Assembly (NCBI GenBank): GCA_965644315.1
Contig: CBFFRQ010000054.1
Coordinates: forward strand, 248,001 to 312,000
DNA length: 64,000 bases
Direction of reading: 5' to 3'
DNA from: Caecitellus pseudoparvulus
Lineage: Eukaryota > Bigyra: Bicosoecida
The translations under genes and the position numbers were made by a program. The notes under the pieces were generated by a model that was given only the letters and a program-made list of their open reading frames with translations, did not search any database and was not told where the DNA came from. Position 1 is the stretch's first letter; each line of letters opens with the position of its first letter. Shown here one piece after another: positions 40,938 to 51,511 of the stretch.

Positions 40938-41416
40938 AGGCGCGGAGGGCGGCTGTTGAACGTATGCGGCTGGTGCACGCCGGGAAGTGTGATTCGTGCG
41001 GTGTGGTAGGTTGCACTTCTGTTCGTCGTGCACTGCGCTGTGCTGTGTTTGAAGGGCGGTGCAGGGAAGCATGAAGGTCCCCAAGCCAGGCGGTGACCCC
41101 ATTATATCTGGCCTTGGATTGACGTGATGGGTGAAGCTGCTGGGGAGGCCGGGCGCCAAGGTGCGGCCGGGTCAGCCTGCCTTGGTAACGCTGTGCTTGA
41201 GCTTGGTTGTATTCAGGTGCGAGTGGACCAAGCAGGAATGCACGCCAAGCAGATTGGTGATTGAGGGGCCTGTGTCAAAAACAACTCCCATGTCCTAGTC
41301 TTCATCACGTAGAACAGATTAATTGACACTTGTGGTAGTGTATCGTGCTGCCCGTGCTGCTCTGCAGGCGAGTTGGATTGCGTGGGATCAAGTGCGGAAA
41401 CTGGTGCCACCACGCC
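40938..41416 (+). other. Intergenic region upstream of ANK-C
   Basis: About 480 bp with no gene. The last part before ANK-C resembles the ANK-A/B leader only in the final bases (ccaccacgccATGGC). T-rich and A-rich patches lie at 41290-41350. Confidence 0.4.
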
Positions 41417-42214
41417 ATGGCAGATGACAGCGATAGCCAGTCAGTGGTGGGTCGATGGCGGGCAGCGTTTGATTCTTTCGAGCCGGAAGTCTTGCTGAGC
41501 ATACTGTCTGAGTGTGGCGATGGTGCTGGTCTGGAGCTGAGAGGAGTGTCAAGCAAGGAGACAACGGCTGGGTTTTGGCTTGCTTGCAGGCTGGGTCACC
41601 TTGAATTGCTTGACAAGATGCTGGCCTTGGAGGGGGGCCTTGCAGTGGACGTACATGCAGAAGATGAGGATGGGCCTGAGGTTGGATTCCTGGTTGCCTG
41701 TGAGCACGGCCACATTAGTGTGGTGCGCGAGCTGCTGGCTTTGACCGGGCATCGTGAAGTGAATGTGCACGCAGGAGATTGGCGTGGGCCTGAGGTTGGC
41801 TTCCAGGTTGCCTGTCGATTTGGCCACATTGACGTGGTGCGGGAACTGCTGGCGCTAACAGGTGACCGTGAAGTTGATGTGCATGCTGTGTCTGAGGCTG
41901 GCTTCCGAGCTGCTTGTGAGGAGGGTCACACTGATGTAGTGCGTGAGCTGCTGGGCTTGACGGGGCATCGTGAGGTGGATGTGCATGCTGGTTTTCGAGG
42001 TGTTCCTGAGTACGGCTTCCGATTTGCCTGTAAGAATGGCCACGTGGGTGTGCTGGTGGAGTTGCTGGGCCTCACTGGCCGTCGAGCCATTCCGCTGCAG
42101 ACACGCCTTGAGGCAGGAGAGGCATCTGTACAGCCGGCCAAGGACGCTGTCTGGGCTGGCACCAGCACGCGGCAAGGTCGGAAAGCCATGCTGTTGCTAC
42201 GAGCAGCTCAGTGA
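41417..42214 (+). CDS. Short ankyrin-like family member with five repeats (ANK-C)
   Basis: 265 residues, intronless. The N-terminal cap (MADDSDSQSVVGRWRAAFDS, VLLSILSECG) and C-terminal cap (KDAVWAGTSTRQGRKAMLLL) match those of ANK-A and ANK-B, 25 kb away. Only five repeats lie between them, of the ANK-B flavour (GHISVVRELLALTGHREV, DVHAEDEDGPEVGFLVAC). One unit is short (DVHAVSEAGFRAACEE). The repeats are diverged from each other, with no higher-order copies, so this locus looks unexpanded. No SEL1 gene accompanies it. Function is unknown; a protein-binding scaffold is expected. Confidence 0.8.
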   Translation: MADDSDSQSVVGRWRAAFDSFEPEVLLSILSECGDGAGLELRGVSSKETTAGFWLACRLGHLELLDKMLALEGGLAVDVHAEDEDGPEVGFLVACEHGHISVVRELLALTGHREVNVHAGDWRGPEVGFQVACRFGHIDVVRELLALTGDREVDVHAVSEAGFRAACEEGHTDVVRELLGLTGHREVDVHAGFRGVPEYGFRFACKNGHVGVLVELLGLTGRRAIPLQTRLEAGEASVQPAKDAVWAGTSTRQGRKAMLLLRAAQ

Positions 42215-42487
42215 TCATTTTGACGATAGTTTACTGTCTACCACCACACTGTGAAGGTTTACTGGCGACTGAGTGTGTGTCGTGCGTTGCAGTGGGGGCG
42301 GCCGTTGAGCAAGAGCGTGGACATACATCGATCAGACTGGGCCAATTCAGACATGTGAGCCCATGTTTACGGGCTGAGTGCTCATACACAACGCACTCCG
42401 TGCCATGTGTGCCCTGCTGGGTGGCATTTGCCACTTGCTGTCTCGAAACTGTCCCATCTATCTTTCTTGGTGAAGCAGGCTGCTTGC

Positions 42488-43336
42488 ATGGCGGGCGCAG
42501 ATGGCTTCGTGGACCTGGGGGAGCTGGAAGTCAGGCAAGAGGAAGGAAGGAGCTGTCTGGTTTCTGAAGAGGAGTGGCCTGACGTGGCGTGGGGGCGCAC
42601 TGCTTGCGAGCCTGCCTATCACGGCGCCCGTGTGCCAATCGCCAGCGAGAGAGCACAAGTGGTCGGTGCCGTTGATCATGAAGCCCAGGGCCAGCCACGG
42701 GAAGCCAGCTCCAAGCCAAGCAAGATGGGCTCACATGATATCGAGGGATCAGACCTTCTGGCGTTGTTGGATGCGTCTGGGACGCAGGGCGGGCCTCAGC
42801 AAGGATGTGCGGTAATTGAGACACAGCCAGACGCGGAGTGTGATAGTCAAAGCACGGAGATTTCGCGCCCAGCAGGGGCCCCGGCACAACCAGCGACCAC
42901 GCCATCATGCCTTCGTTCTTCAGCAGTGTCTACGACTGCAGGCATCGCTGCGGAGGCAAAGCGTGCAGCGTCGACGCAAGAGGAATCAGTGGAGCCTGGC
43001 CAAATATGCGACACTTCCTGGCCGCTGGAAGCCCTATTGCCTGCAGCAGATTGCGAGGCAGCCTTTGACACGGTGCCTGTAGACTTCATTTCAGTGTCAC
43101 AGGCGCAGCAGCCTGCCGCTGCCGCTGTGGCCAAGCTCTGCCGGCAGTATGAGGAGGCGGGCGGCAGCGTGCCCTCTGCAGGCGCACTGCTGCAGTCTGT
43201 GGGGCACGCGATACGCGCTGAGGATGGGCAGCAGGGTGCCTGCCGCAGCTGTGGTGGCGAAACTGGTGCCACGGCTGGGAGTAGGGTCCAGGGGGCACAC
43301 GCACTGCGCGCTGTGTTGCAGGCATACGCAACGTGA
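42488..43336 (+). CDS. Unrecognised soluble protein
   Basis: 282 residues from ATG 42488 (tgcATGG); the frame is open upstream to 42407 without an ATG. No known domain. It has an acidic N-terminus (DGFVDLGELEVRQEEGRS), an Ala/Ser/Glu-rich middle and a more structured C-terminal part (AVAKLCRQYEEAGGSVPSAG, ALLQSVGHAIRAEDG, ALRAVLQAYAT). A pyrimidine-rich tract before it could be an intron acceptor, so an upstream exon is possible. It converges on CENP-S with a 130-bp gap. The call rests on ORF length and composition. Confidence 0.45.
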   Translation: MAGADGFVDLGELEVRQEEGRSCLVSEEEWPDVAWGRTACEPAYHGARVPIASERAQVVGAVDHEAQGQPREASSKPSKMGSHDIEGSDLLALLDASGTQGGPQQGCAVIETQPDAECDSQSTEISRPAGAPAQPATTPSCLRSSAVSTTAGIAAEAKRAASTQEESVEPGQICDTSWPLEALLPAADCEAAFDTVPVDFISVSQAQQPAAAAVAKLCRQYEEAGGSVPSAGALLQSVGHAIRAEDGQQGACRSCGGETGATAGSRVQGAHALRAVLQAYAT

Positions 43337-43466
43337 AGCGGCGATGAAGATGGCGAACCCAGCCAAGAACAGCACACAGATGAGGCATAGTCATGAACAT
43401 TCAAGTCCGTGTCTCGCCGTCACATGCTGGCGTTGGGGCGCCGCATTTGGTGCGAGGGGACGGAGG

Positions 43467-43989
43467 CTAGAATCCGCCTGCCGAGCCTAAGCCAGTGGAG
43501 CCGCCTTGGCCTGAGGTCTTCGGCCGCCTTTTTGCTTTGGGGATCTGAGACTCGACTGCAGTCAGTTGTTCGACCTGCGGCGGGCGCTTCGGGCGCACAC
43601 ATGAGGCCAGCACTCGCTTGGAAGGGACCACGAAATGCCATCGCCGCACAAGTGATTTATCACGCCTCGCGAGCAGTTTCACATCATCTGGGACGACAGT
43701 GCTGCGCCTTGCGTGCTGCCTAAATGCATCGAGGTCATCCAACATGGGGCCTGTCCAGAGAAGGCCGGCGTGTTATGCAATGCGCCTCAAAGAAACCCCC
43801 GTCAACAGAGCCGAAACACCAGCGAAACGCACCTGTCAAGTACTGGTGCACAAACTCCGCCAAGGAGGCAGCAGCCGCGGGCGAGACATCCACACCGCAG
43901 AGAGACGCCTCTGATTCACAGACCTGCGCGACGCTGTAGCAAATGGATGCCTTGAGGTCTTCATCCGTTCGTGCATGTGCTGAAGCCAT
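43467..43989 (-). CDS. CENPS: CENP-S/MHF1 histone-fold protein (two exons)
   Basis: Exons (minus) 43989-43833 and 43750-43467 (82-nt intron, donor gtgcgt, phase 1) give 146 residues, the usual CENP-S size. The spliced histone fold reads DEDLKASICYSVAQVCES, SPAAAASLAEFVHQYLTG, DDLDAFRQHARRSTVVPDDV and KLLARRDKSLVRRW, closely matching the CENP-S pattern (DLExFARHAKRxTINxEDVKLLARR). The C-terminal tail is basic (PKAKRRPKTSGQ). CENP-S pairs with CENP-X in the kinetochore and in the FANCM-associated DNA-remodelling complex. CENP-X is not in this window. It is divergent from the gene at 44292. Confidence 0.9.
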
Positions 43990-44291
43990 GGCTGGGCAAG
44001 TGCGCTTGCAAAGCAGGCGGGCCCACGAGCACCGCGATGTTGCAGCGCTGTGAGGGGGTGACAGACCATGCTGTCGCCTTTACAAGACGCCTGCGCAGTC
44101 TGTTTGGTGGGAACGTGAAGTTTGCCCTGGCTGTGTGCCAGAGAGAGTCTCAAATGCGAGACCAGCAAAGTCGTGTGCCACTTTATCCTTTGCGCTTTGG
44201 CAAAACAGGTGCACCAGATGCACACTCCACGTGATCCCAGCAGCTTCGCCCAAACCGCCGCCTTTCAGCTTACTTGCTCTCCGCGAGCGCC
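43990..44291. promoter_or_regulatory. CENP-S/methyltransferase divergent promoter region
   Basis: 302 bp between two start codons. No gene or clear motif is seen. Confidence 0.35.
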
Positions 44292-45713
44292 ATGGACCAC
44301 AGGCCAGCCCGTGGAAACGCAGCGAGCACCGAGGTGCCATGTGTCAGCTACCGCAAGCTGGGCATGCTGGCTTTGGCGGCTACTTTCGTGGGTTTGGTAC
44401 TGTGGGGTACACAACAGTCTAGCTCTGATGCAGTCCTTGCCCAGGAAGGGATGAAAAGCAGTGTGCAAGGGGGGAGCACAGGGCGAGCGTCTGGGATTTC
44501 CGCGGGTGCGCAGCACTCTTCTCTGCGCAATGCCCAGCCTGGCCTTGGTGAAGAGGGAAAGAAATCAGGTGGAGAGACGTCACCTTCTGCAAATAAGGCA
44601 CCAGCGGTGCAGCAAGTGGACCCTCCCGCGACAGGCCCTGTTCGCAGTGCAGTGCTTGACTTTGATCTGGCAGTGACACGGGCGTTGCCTATGCAGAGCA
44701 AAGCTGATGGTCCTGGTTTCGTTCGCGCGCCCGCGTCTGCTTGTGGGGACTGGGGCCGAAGCAGCCCATTGAGTGGGCACACAGGGCCGTCAAACGTCCC
44801 TCGGCTCTTCAAGTCCAACTTAGAAATGCCTGGGACGCCGCACCCATACGTGAAGCACGGCGAACGCACTGCCTTCCTGACGCAAGCAGCCGCTGAGAAA
44901 GGGGAAGCGGCACCAGGGGCCGACATTGGAGCCCTCGCAGGGGACGGCTTGGTGGTGGCCAGCGAGGCTGCGCATCAGAAGTGCCCCAAAGGCGTGCAGA
45001 TGGATGATGGCGAGATCGCAGCCATGCACAAGTGGATGGCAGAGGGCGCGGCTGCCCACGGGCACTCCCACCTCACGTCCATGCACATGGAGTGGGGGAC
45101 GGGGGGATCGACGCTGCTCAACGGGCTGCGTGCCGGCCACATCTTTGCCGTGGAACACCACCCCGAGTGGTGCGCACTCATCAGCCGCTGCTTCGAGTCG
45201 CTGGGGTGGAACCACATCACGGCAGTTTGCGCTGCTGTCGACCTGCAGCAGCATGATTGGTGCCCCTCCCCCCACAGCAACACAGGGCTGTCAGAGGGCG
45301 GAATGGGTGCCTTCCACGCGTACGTCAACGCGCCGCTGTCCGTGATTCCCCTCCCCGGGCAGCCTGCCCCCGTGCTGGACAGCATCCTGGTTGACGGGCG
45401 AGCCCGCATCGCATGTGCTCTGCGAGCGTATGCCTTCATGGACATGGACACTGCCCTCATGATCCACGACTCCAATCGCGAGTACTACACCCGCCACCTG
45501 GCGCCTTATTTCAACTTCAACAAGGCCCGCGACTGCACGCTTCCATCGCGCGGCATCTGCCGCCTGTACCCCAAGAAGGAGTTTGTCGGGCGAGTGCTCC
45601 CTGAGGACTTCATCGCCAGGGTGGCCGACCTATACAATGATCGGACGTGGCAGCCAGTGCCGCCCCCCCCTGTGGAGTCCATGCCGCTGCTTTCTGAGCT
45701 GCTGGCAGCCTGA
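44292..45713 (+). CDS. Membrane-anchored class I methyltransferase-like protein
   Basis: 473 residues from ATG 44292 (gccATGG), intronless. A cytosolic tail is followed by one anchor at about 26-42 (LGMLALAATFVGLVLWGT), a long low-complexity stem, and a lumenal domain from about 215. That domain contains HMEWGTGGSTLLNGLRAG (near 265, a glycine-rich SAM-type loop), FAVEHHPEWCALISRCFES, and SILVDGRARIACALRAYAF, then MIHDSNREYYTRHLAPYF. This order (ExGxGGST, xxExxPEW, xxVDGRxRxxCAL) is seen in class I SAM-dependent methyltransferase-like families of algae and protists. Catalysis is inferred. Topology suggests action on glycans or secreted proteins. Confidence 0.65.
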   Translation: MDHRPARGNAASTEVPCVSYRKLGMLALAATFVGLVLWGTQQSSSDAVLAQEGMKSSVQGGSTGRASGISAGAQHSSLRNAQPGLGEEGKKSGGETSPSANKAPAVQQVDPPATGPVRSAVLDFDLAVTRALPMQSKADGPGFVRAPASACGDWGRSSPLSGHTGPSNVPRLFKSNLEMPGTPHPYVKHGERTAFLTQAAAEKGEAAPGADIGALAGDGLVVASEAAHQKCPKGVQMDDGEIAAMHKWMAEGAAAHGHSHLTSMHMEWGTGGSTLLNGLRAGHIFAVEHHPEWCALISRCFESLGWNHITAVCAAVDLQQHDWCPSPHSNTGLSEGGMGAFHAYVNAPLSVIPLPGQPAPVLDSILVDGRARIACALRAYAFMDMDTALMIHDSNREYYTRHLAPYFNFNKARDCTLPSRGICRLYPKKEFVGRVLPEDFIARVADLYNDRTWQPVPPPPVESMPLLSELLAA

Positions 45714-45935
45714 CCCGCGGTGTCAGCGTACGCGGGATAATTCACAGAAATCCCAGACCTGCTGCTCTGTGCCAGGTGATTGGCGCCTGTTTGTCTGTGC
45801 GACTGTGCCAGGCTTTGTACTTCTACCCTTCTCGGCTTTCTGCTGAAGCACAACACTGCGTGCCGCCAGGTGCAGGCCAGAGCCAGGGCCCGGAGCCAGT
45901 GCACGTGCCAGGGCTCTTGGCGCTGTCACCTCAGC

Positions 45936-46675
45936 ATGCCGCTGCGTGTGCTGCTGGGAATTTGCATCGGGTACACACTGGCATGGCTCGAATTCGGGCA
46001 CTTGCTGCATCAAGCCAGCGGCGTGCTGCTGGACGCTCTGCTGAATGTGAGGTGGTCGGCATGCGCTGCATCCGCTCACCCGAAAGTCCTGGAGCCTGCC
46101 CCTTTCCCAGAAATGGGTTCTGGTCTCCATAGTGACATTACTAGCCTTTTTCTTCTTGGTGGTGCTTCTGCCTTTGCTTTCATCTCACGTCAGCGGCACG
46201 GTGGGTTTTCAGAGCGGCGTTTCACTGGCGTTGCGGCATGCCGGAGACTTGCTTTCGCGTCCTCCTCCATTCGCAGGGGGTGCTGGGAGTGCACATGATG
46301 GACACCGTGGAACCCATCACAGGGCGGAAGTTCTCCACCAGCACTTTCGACGACAATCTGCGACGCCGGGGCAGCTTCGACATGTCCTACCTTGCCGATG
46401 TCATGGATGCGGCTTTCCTGCGCCGGCACGCAACGAGCTACCTGGCGCCAGCCCGCACCAGGCTCCCCATGAACGGCGCCCTCAGTCGGACATTTGGCGC
46501 ATCTCACTCCTCTCCCTCCTTGCCTGCGCTCGTCCTCCCGGCAGCTCACTCCAAAGCGTCTCCGGCAGCTGGCGCCGCGCGGCCGCCTCTGGCCCCGCCA
46601 CAACAGCGCAGCAACCAGCCGAACTCCGGCGGCAGCCACGGCAACCTGGCCGCCAGCACATTCCCGCCAGGCTAA
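45936..46675 (+). CDS. Small two-TM protein of unknown function (three exons)
   Basis: Proposed exons 45936-46046, 46111-46188 and 46277-46675, all phase 0, giving 195 residues. Introns are 64 nt (gtgagg...tttcccag) and 88 nt (gtcagc...ttcgcag). Exon 1 encodes a hydrophobic segment (LRVLLGICIGYTLAWLEF), and exon 2 is one TM helix (WVLVSIVTLLAFFFLVVLLP). Exon 3 encodes a soluble tail: VHMMDTVEPITGRKFSTST, FDDNLRRRGSFDMSYLADVM, FLRRHATSYLAPAR, then Pro/Ser/Ala-rich sequence. No family is recognised. The model rests on clean splice phases and the helix-per-exon layout. It is 56 bp from the convergent ABC transporter. Confidence 0.6.
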
Positions 46676-46731
46676 AGTGTAATGCATTCCAATGTCACAC
46701 GCGCCGGAGCCGCCTGCTCCGCCGGGGCACC

Positions 46732-49700
46732 TCATTCCCTTGGAGAGCTGGGCATCTGTTCAGCTGCAGCCGCCGCTGCCTCTGCCGCCCGGTTAGCCAA
46801 GCGCGCAGCGGCCTCGCTGCCCATTTGGGCCAGCATGCCGGAAAAGGCGCCGCCTTCATTCGCCAGCAGCTCGGCGGGGCGCCCTGCCTCCAGCACCTTG
46901 CCTGCCCCCATCACCACCACCACGTCACAGTCGATGACGGTTTCCAGGCGGTGTGCGACAGTGATGACAGTTGCACCGGGGAACGCCTCACGAATGGCAA
47001 GTTGGATCTTGGCATCGGTGTCTGCGTCCACGGCGGCCGTGGGCTCATCCAGCAGTGCCACTCGTGTGTCCCGCAGCGTCGCGCGAGCCAGGCACAGCAG
47101 CTGCCGTTGGCCGACGGAGAAATTCCCGCCGCCGTTCGCGACCGGCACGCCCAGTCCACCTCGCGCACGCACGTCGTCGTCCAGGTGCACAGCGGCAAGT
47201 GCTTGCCACAAGCGCTCGTCCGAGTGCTGTGCAAAGGGGTCCAGGTTCCGGCGCAGGCTGGTGTTCGCGAAGAGAATGGGGTCTTGCGGGATGACGCTGA
47301 TGGAGGCTCGCAGCTGGGCAAGCGGAACAGTGCGCGTGTTCCGGCCGTCCAGCACCACGCCACAGTCCTCCGACCCCTCATGGCGAGCCTGGTCGGGGAT
47401 CTCGTCGGGTGTGGCGGGCGCGACAAGGCGCAGGATGCTTGCGACCAGGCTGCTCTTGCCGGCCCCTGTGCGACCCACGACACCCACGCGACTGCCAGAC
47501 GGCAAGGCGACATCCACTCCCTGCAGCACCCACGGCAAGTCATGGCGGTACCGCAGCCACAGCTGCTTGAAGTGCAGGGCGCCGGAGGCGGGCCAAGTGG
47601 GCGGCACGTCGCGCGTGACGAGTGTGGAATCTGCGTGAGGGTCGGCAGGCGCCTCAAGCACACTGGAGGCAGCACAGCAAGCCTCGCCCGCCCAGCCACC
47701 GCATGTAAGCGCGAGGCCGCTGTCAGGGGCCGGCAGTGGTTCTGTGGGCACTGCCCGGGCGTATTCCAGCAGGCGCTCGACGGAGACGAGGAGGTTTTCC
47801 GTTTCGGCGCTCTGCCGCACGGCCCACTGCAGGCCGTCGATCATGCTCATGACGTAGACGAGGGAGAGGCCGATGGTGGCGGGGTCCAGGGGCAGCATGC
47901 CTGTGGCCGATGCCATGACTGACAGAAACGCCGTGCCTGCCAGCATGGTGATGGTGACGCAGGAAAGGTAGAAGCCCAGCCAGCGGGAAGCGGCGAGGAA
48001 CCAGAAATAGTACGTCGTGTTCACGTTTGCCAGGGCGCTGAAACGCTGCAGCAGGCTCTGCTGCAAGCGGAAGGCGCGAATGACGGGCAGCCCCGCTGCC
48101 ACTTCTGCCAACATGGCGAACATGGGGGATCGGGTGATGGCCTCACGGCGTTTCACCTCGCGGGCTGAGTCCAGGAAATACGCGCGTGTAACGCGGAAGG
48201 TCCACACGAGGGGCAGCACCACCAGCGCCGTGAAGGGGTTGGCAATAACGCTGATGATGATGGCACCGATGACGACCGTGATGAGGGTGACGGTGTCGTG
48301 GAATGTCACTGGCAGCAGGTCATCCAGCACACCGACGTCCTTGCTGAGCCTGTTCAGGATGCGCCCCGACGGGTTGGCGTCGAACCACCACTGGGGCGCC
48401 CGCAGCACATTGCCAAAGGCAGAGTTGTGCAGGGACGAAGCAGACGCCAGGCAGGCGAAGAAGAACAGAGCCGAGCGCACCACAGCCAGCAGAAACGTGA
48501 CCGCCACCAGGGCCACGAAGGTGATGAGCCACACATCGCGCTGTTGTTCGGCAGCGCTCTGCGCCGCCCACTCGGCAAGCCACCACTGGGCCAGGAACAT
48601 GATGGCCTGGGCCACAGCGATGAAGCCGCCGAGGTATACCAGCACGAACCACCCCCCTGCGGCGCGGAAATAGGTGGTGTATGTGGACAGGCCCACCGTC
48701 CCGGCTCCGCTCCCTTCCGCATGCACCAGCTGCACAGGGGCACCTGCATCCCCGGCACCCGCCTCTTCGCCAGCACTGGCGGTGGACGGCTGCGTCACAA
48801 CGCTTTGTCCCCCCGCTGACTCCGCTCCCGCCTGCATCACCACCTCATCCACCGTCAGACCATCACCGCCACCCTCCTCACCTTGGATGCGCTGCCCAAC
48901 AGACACCAAGTCAGGTCCGGCGTCCGGTCTCGCTGCAGCCTCGATGATCTCCGCAGGGGGCGCCGTGAGCAGCACCCGGCCCGCTGAGAGGATGGTCACC
49001 TGGTCGGCGTGGTGGGCAAACTGCAGCTGGTGCGTGACGAGCAACACGCCCACAGCATGCTGGCGGGCCAGCTGCAGCAAGCAGCCGTGGAACAGCTCAC
49101 GCGCAACTTTGGTGTCCACTGCAGCGAGGGGGTCATCCACCAGCAGGGTGACATCCTCGCCGGTTTGACGCCGCACCAGAGCGGCGTACACCGCCCGTGC
49201 GAGACTGAGGCGCGCCAGTTGCCCCCCTGACAAATTCACACCGCGCTCGCCGAGCAGCGTGGCGTCGCCACCGTCCAGCAGCTTCAGATCAGGTCGCAAG
49301 CAGCACATGTCCAGCACTTGCTCGTACAGCGCTGCATCTTCCACGTCCAGCTGCACGTTGTACTTGAAGGAGCCGGTGATGATCCAGGCGCTCTGGGGGG
49401 AGAACGCCAGCCCCCCCCGCAAGAACAATCGCCCAGAGCGCAGGGGCAGCTCCCCCAGCAGCATGCTGAGCAGGGAAGTCTTACCCGCCCCCACACGCCC
49501 AGCCACGAAGTGCAACCCCCCGCGGGACACTGACAGGGACAGGTCTGACAAGCCAAAGGCGCCCGACGTGTCAACTGCCGTGTGGGGGGCGGGAACACTC
49601 GTGGAACCGACGCTGGCACCCCACTTTGCAGATGCCCCTTGTAGCTGCACCAGCACATCCTCTGCCTCAGGCAAACCCGCAGCGGCCACAGGCGCCGGCG

Positions 49701-51160
49701 GGGCGGACTCCCCTGCGCCCACCGGCACGTCACGAAAGAGGGTCTCGTCCCCGCTGATGTTACATGCGGCAGGGCGCAGCAGGAACTCCTGAATGCGCCG
49801 CACTGAGATGAAGCACTCTGCCACAGCCTCAGCTGCCATGGGCAGAAACTTCGTCACCATCAGCTGCAGCACCGCCACCAGAGCCAGAGTGGTGAAGACG
49901 ATGCGAGGGGACAATGTGCCCCCCGTCAAGTGGAACGTCACATACGCTGCGCCTCCGATAAGCACGGGAGCCACCAAGAACAGCGCCTCGTTCACCGCCT
50001 TGAGCAACACTGCTTGCCGCACGATGGCGACTTCCGCACGGCGTCGTGCCTGCACGCGCTTCGCAAAGGGCCCCTCCCAGGAGTTCTCCTTGATGCCCCG
50101 GATGCCGTTCACGATCTGCGACACCAACTTCACGCGCTCGTCCGACGCGTGTGCCCCGGCCGACCGCAGTTGGCCGAAACGCCGCGAGAATGACGTCTGC
50201 AGTGCGAACAGGCACAGCAACATGCCGACAGCGGCCAGGGACGCAGCACCCAGCTCTCGCCACAGAAAATAGCACACGACAATGGACTCCAACGGCCCCG
50301 TCACGACGAAGGCTGCGAACTGGCCGATTTTCTGGAACCGCTCAATGTCCGTGCCCACCAAATTGTTCACGTCCGCTGCCATGGGCTTGGCGCCCTTCGC
50401 AGGTGCCCCCGCGCCGCCCTTCCCAACGAGCGGCTTCTCTGCTCCTGGGCTACCCGGCTGTGTGGCGTCGGCGGCCGGCGCAGGCCCTGCTCCGTCAGGG
50501 GTGGACTTCCCGCTGACCTCCGCCTCTTCCGCCTCCTCCGCCGGAGCGGTTTGCAGCTCTGCGCTCACCTCCAGGCTCTTGGCAAACACCAAGCTGGTGG
50601 TGGCGATGCGCAGCTGCATGCCCAGGCGCCAGCCCATGAAGAAGTAGTTGTGGTGGATGGCGCCGCTCATGGCAGCAGACACGACGAGCCACGCGGCGAA
50701 GAGCAAACCAGTGGACACGTCGGTGGGGGAGTCCAACCACGCCACCAGCGATCCCAAGGCTTGCGTCATGCTGATCTTCGCTGCAGACTGCACCAGTAAC
50801 ACAGAGGCGCGCAGCATGTAGGCGGAGAAAAAGGTCCTGTTCATAGCAGTCAGCAGCGAGGGCTGCCGGCGCGATGCCTGCGCGTCTGCGACCTCCTCCC
50901 GCCAGCTGCTCTGCAGCCGCCTGCTCAGAGACACTGCTTCGTCATCCTCCGAAAATGCAGGCATGTCCTCTACATCCAGGGCCTTACCGCGCTTGGTGAG
51001 GAAGGGGAACACCCACCTGCGGAGGCGTCGGGTGCCAGGGCGGTGCGGAGAATGGTTCAATTTCCGCAATTCGCTGGACCTGAGCGTACCAGAATGTCAG
51101 CGAAGAGCAGCAGTTCGCCCGATCAAAGGGGCTCTCCGAGTGGCGTGCAGTATCAGCCAT
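46732..51160 (-). CDS. ABCC (MRP-type) full transporter (two exons)
   Basis: Exons (minus) 51160-51090 and 51016-46732 (73-nt intron, donor gtacgc) give 1451 residues. Splicing creates the family start SPFDRANCCSSLTFWWVFPF. Order is TMD1, NBD1 (Walker A GRVGAGKTSLLSML near 533, signature LSGGQLARLSLARA near 621, Walker B TLLVDDPLAAVD), a long linker, TMD2, and NBD2 (Walker A GRTGAGKSSLVAS near 1209, signature FSVGQRQLLCLARA near 1324, Walker B VALLDEPTAAVD). NBD1 has D after Walker B where a catalytic Glu is usual, the known asymmetric state of ABCC proteins. An extra disordered insert (STPDGAGPAPAADA) interrupts TMD1. It likely exports organic anions or conjugates at the plasma or vacuolar membrane. 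No TMD0 is present, as in short MRPs. Confidence 0.93.
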
Positions 51161-51511
51161 GTTGGGCCCCGGGGGTGTTTCGTTGCAAGTCTTCGAACCA
51201 CGCTTGCACGCGTGTTCGAGGTGCTCAACCGACTGGCTTTGGCAGCGATGCCTCGACGAAGGCGTACCGCAGCTGCCAAGCTGCAAATGAGAGCAAAGCT
51301 GAGAGCCCCGCCCAAGCTTTCCGCCCAGCACTAGGTGTGAAAAAGTGTGCCTGTGGCCCCGTTTGCCCTCAGCCGCGTCAGGCGAGGCGGAGTCAGACAG
51401 ATCCTCCCGGTTTGACCACCCGCAAGAGGCCGCCCTGCTCTCCAGCTCTCGCAGCAACATCTGACATACGGCGCTCAGTACGTGCATTAGCGCCCCTTCT
51501 CGGTGTCACAT
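51161..51511. other. Intergenic region (ABCC promoter side)
   Basis: About 350 bp between the end of the PAS protein gene and the ABCC start, both on the minus strand. No gene is seen. Confidence 0.4.

Noticed and set aside
46132-47922. 596-codon plus-strand ORF
   Set aside because: Most of it is antisense to the ABCC second nucleotide-binding domain; its first part overlaps the three-exon membrane gene in another frame.
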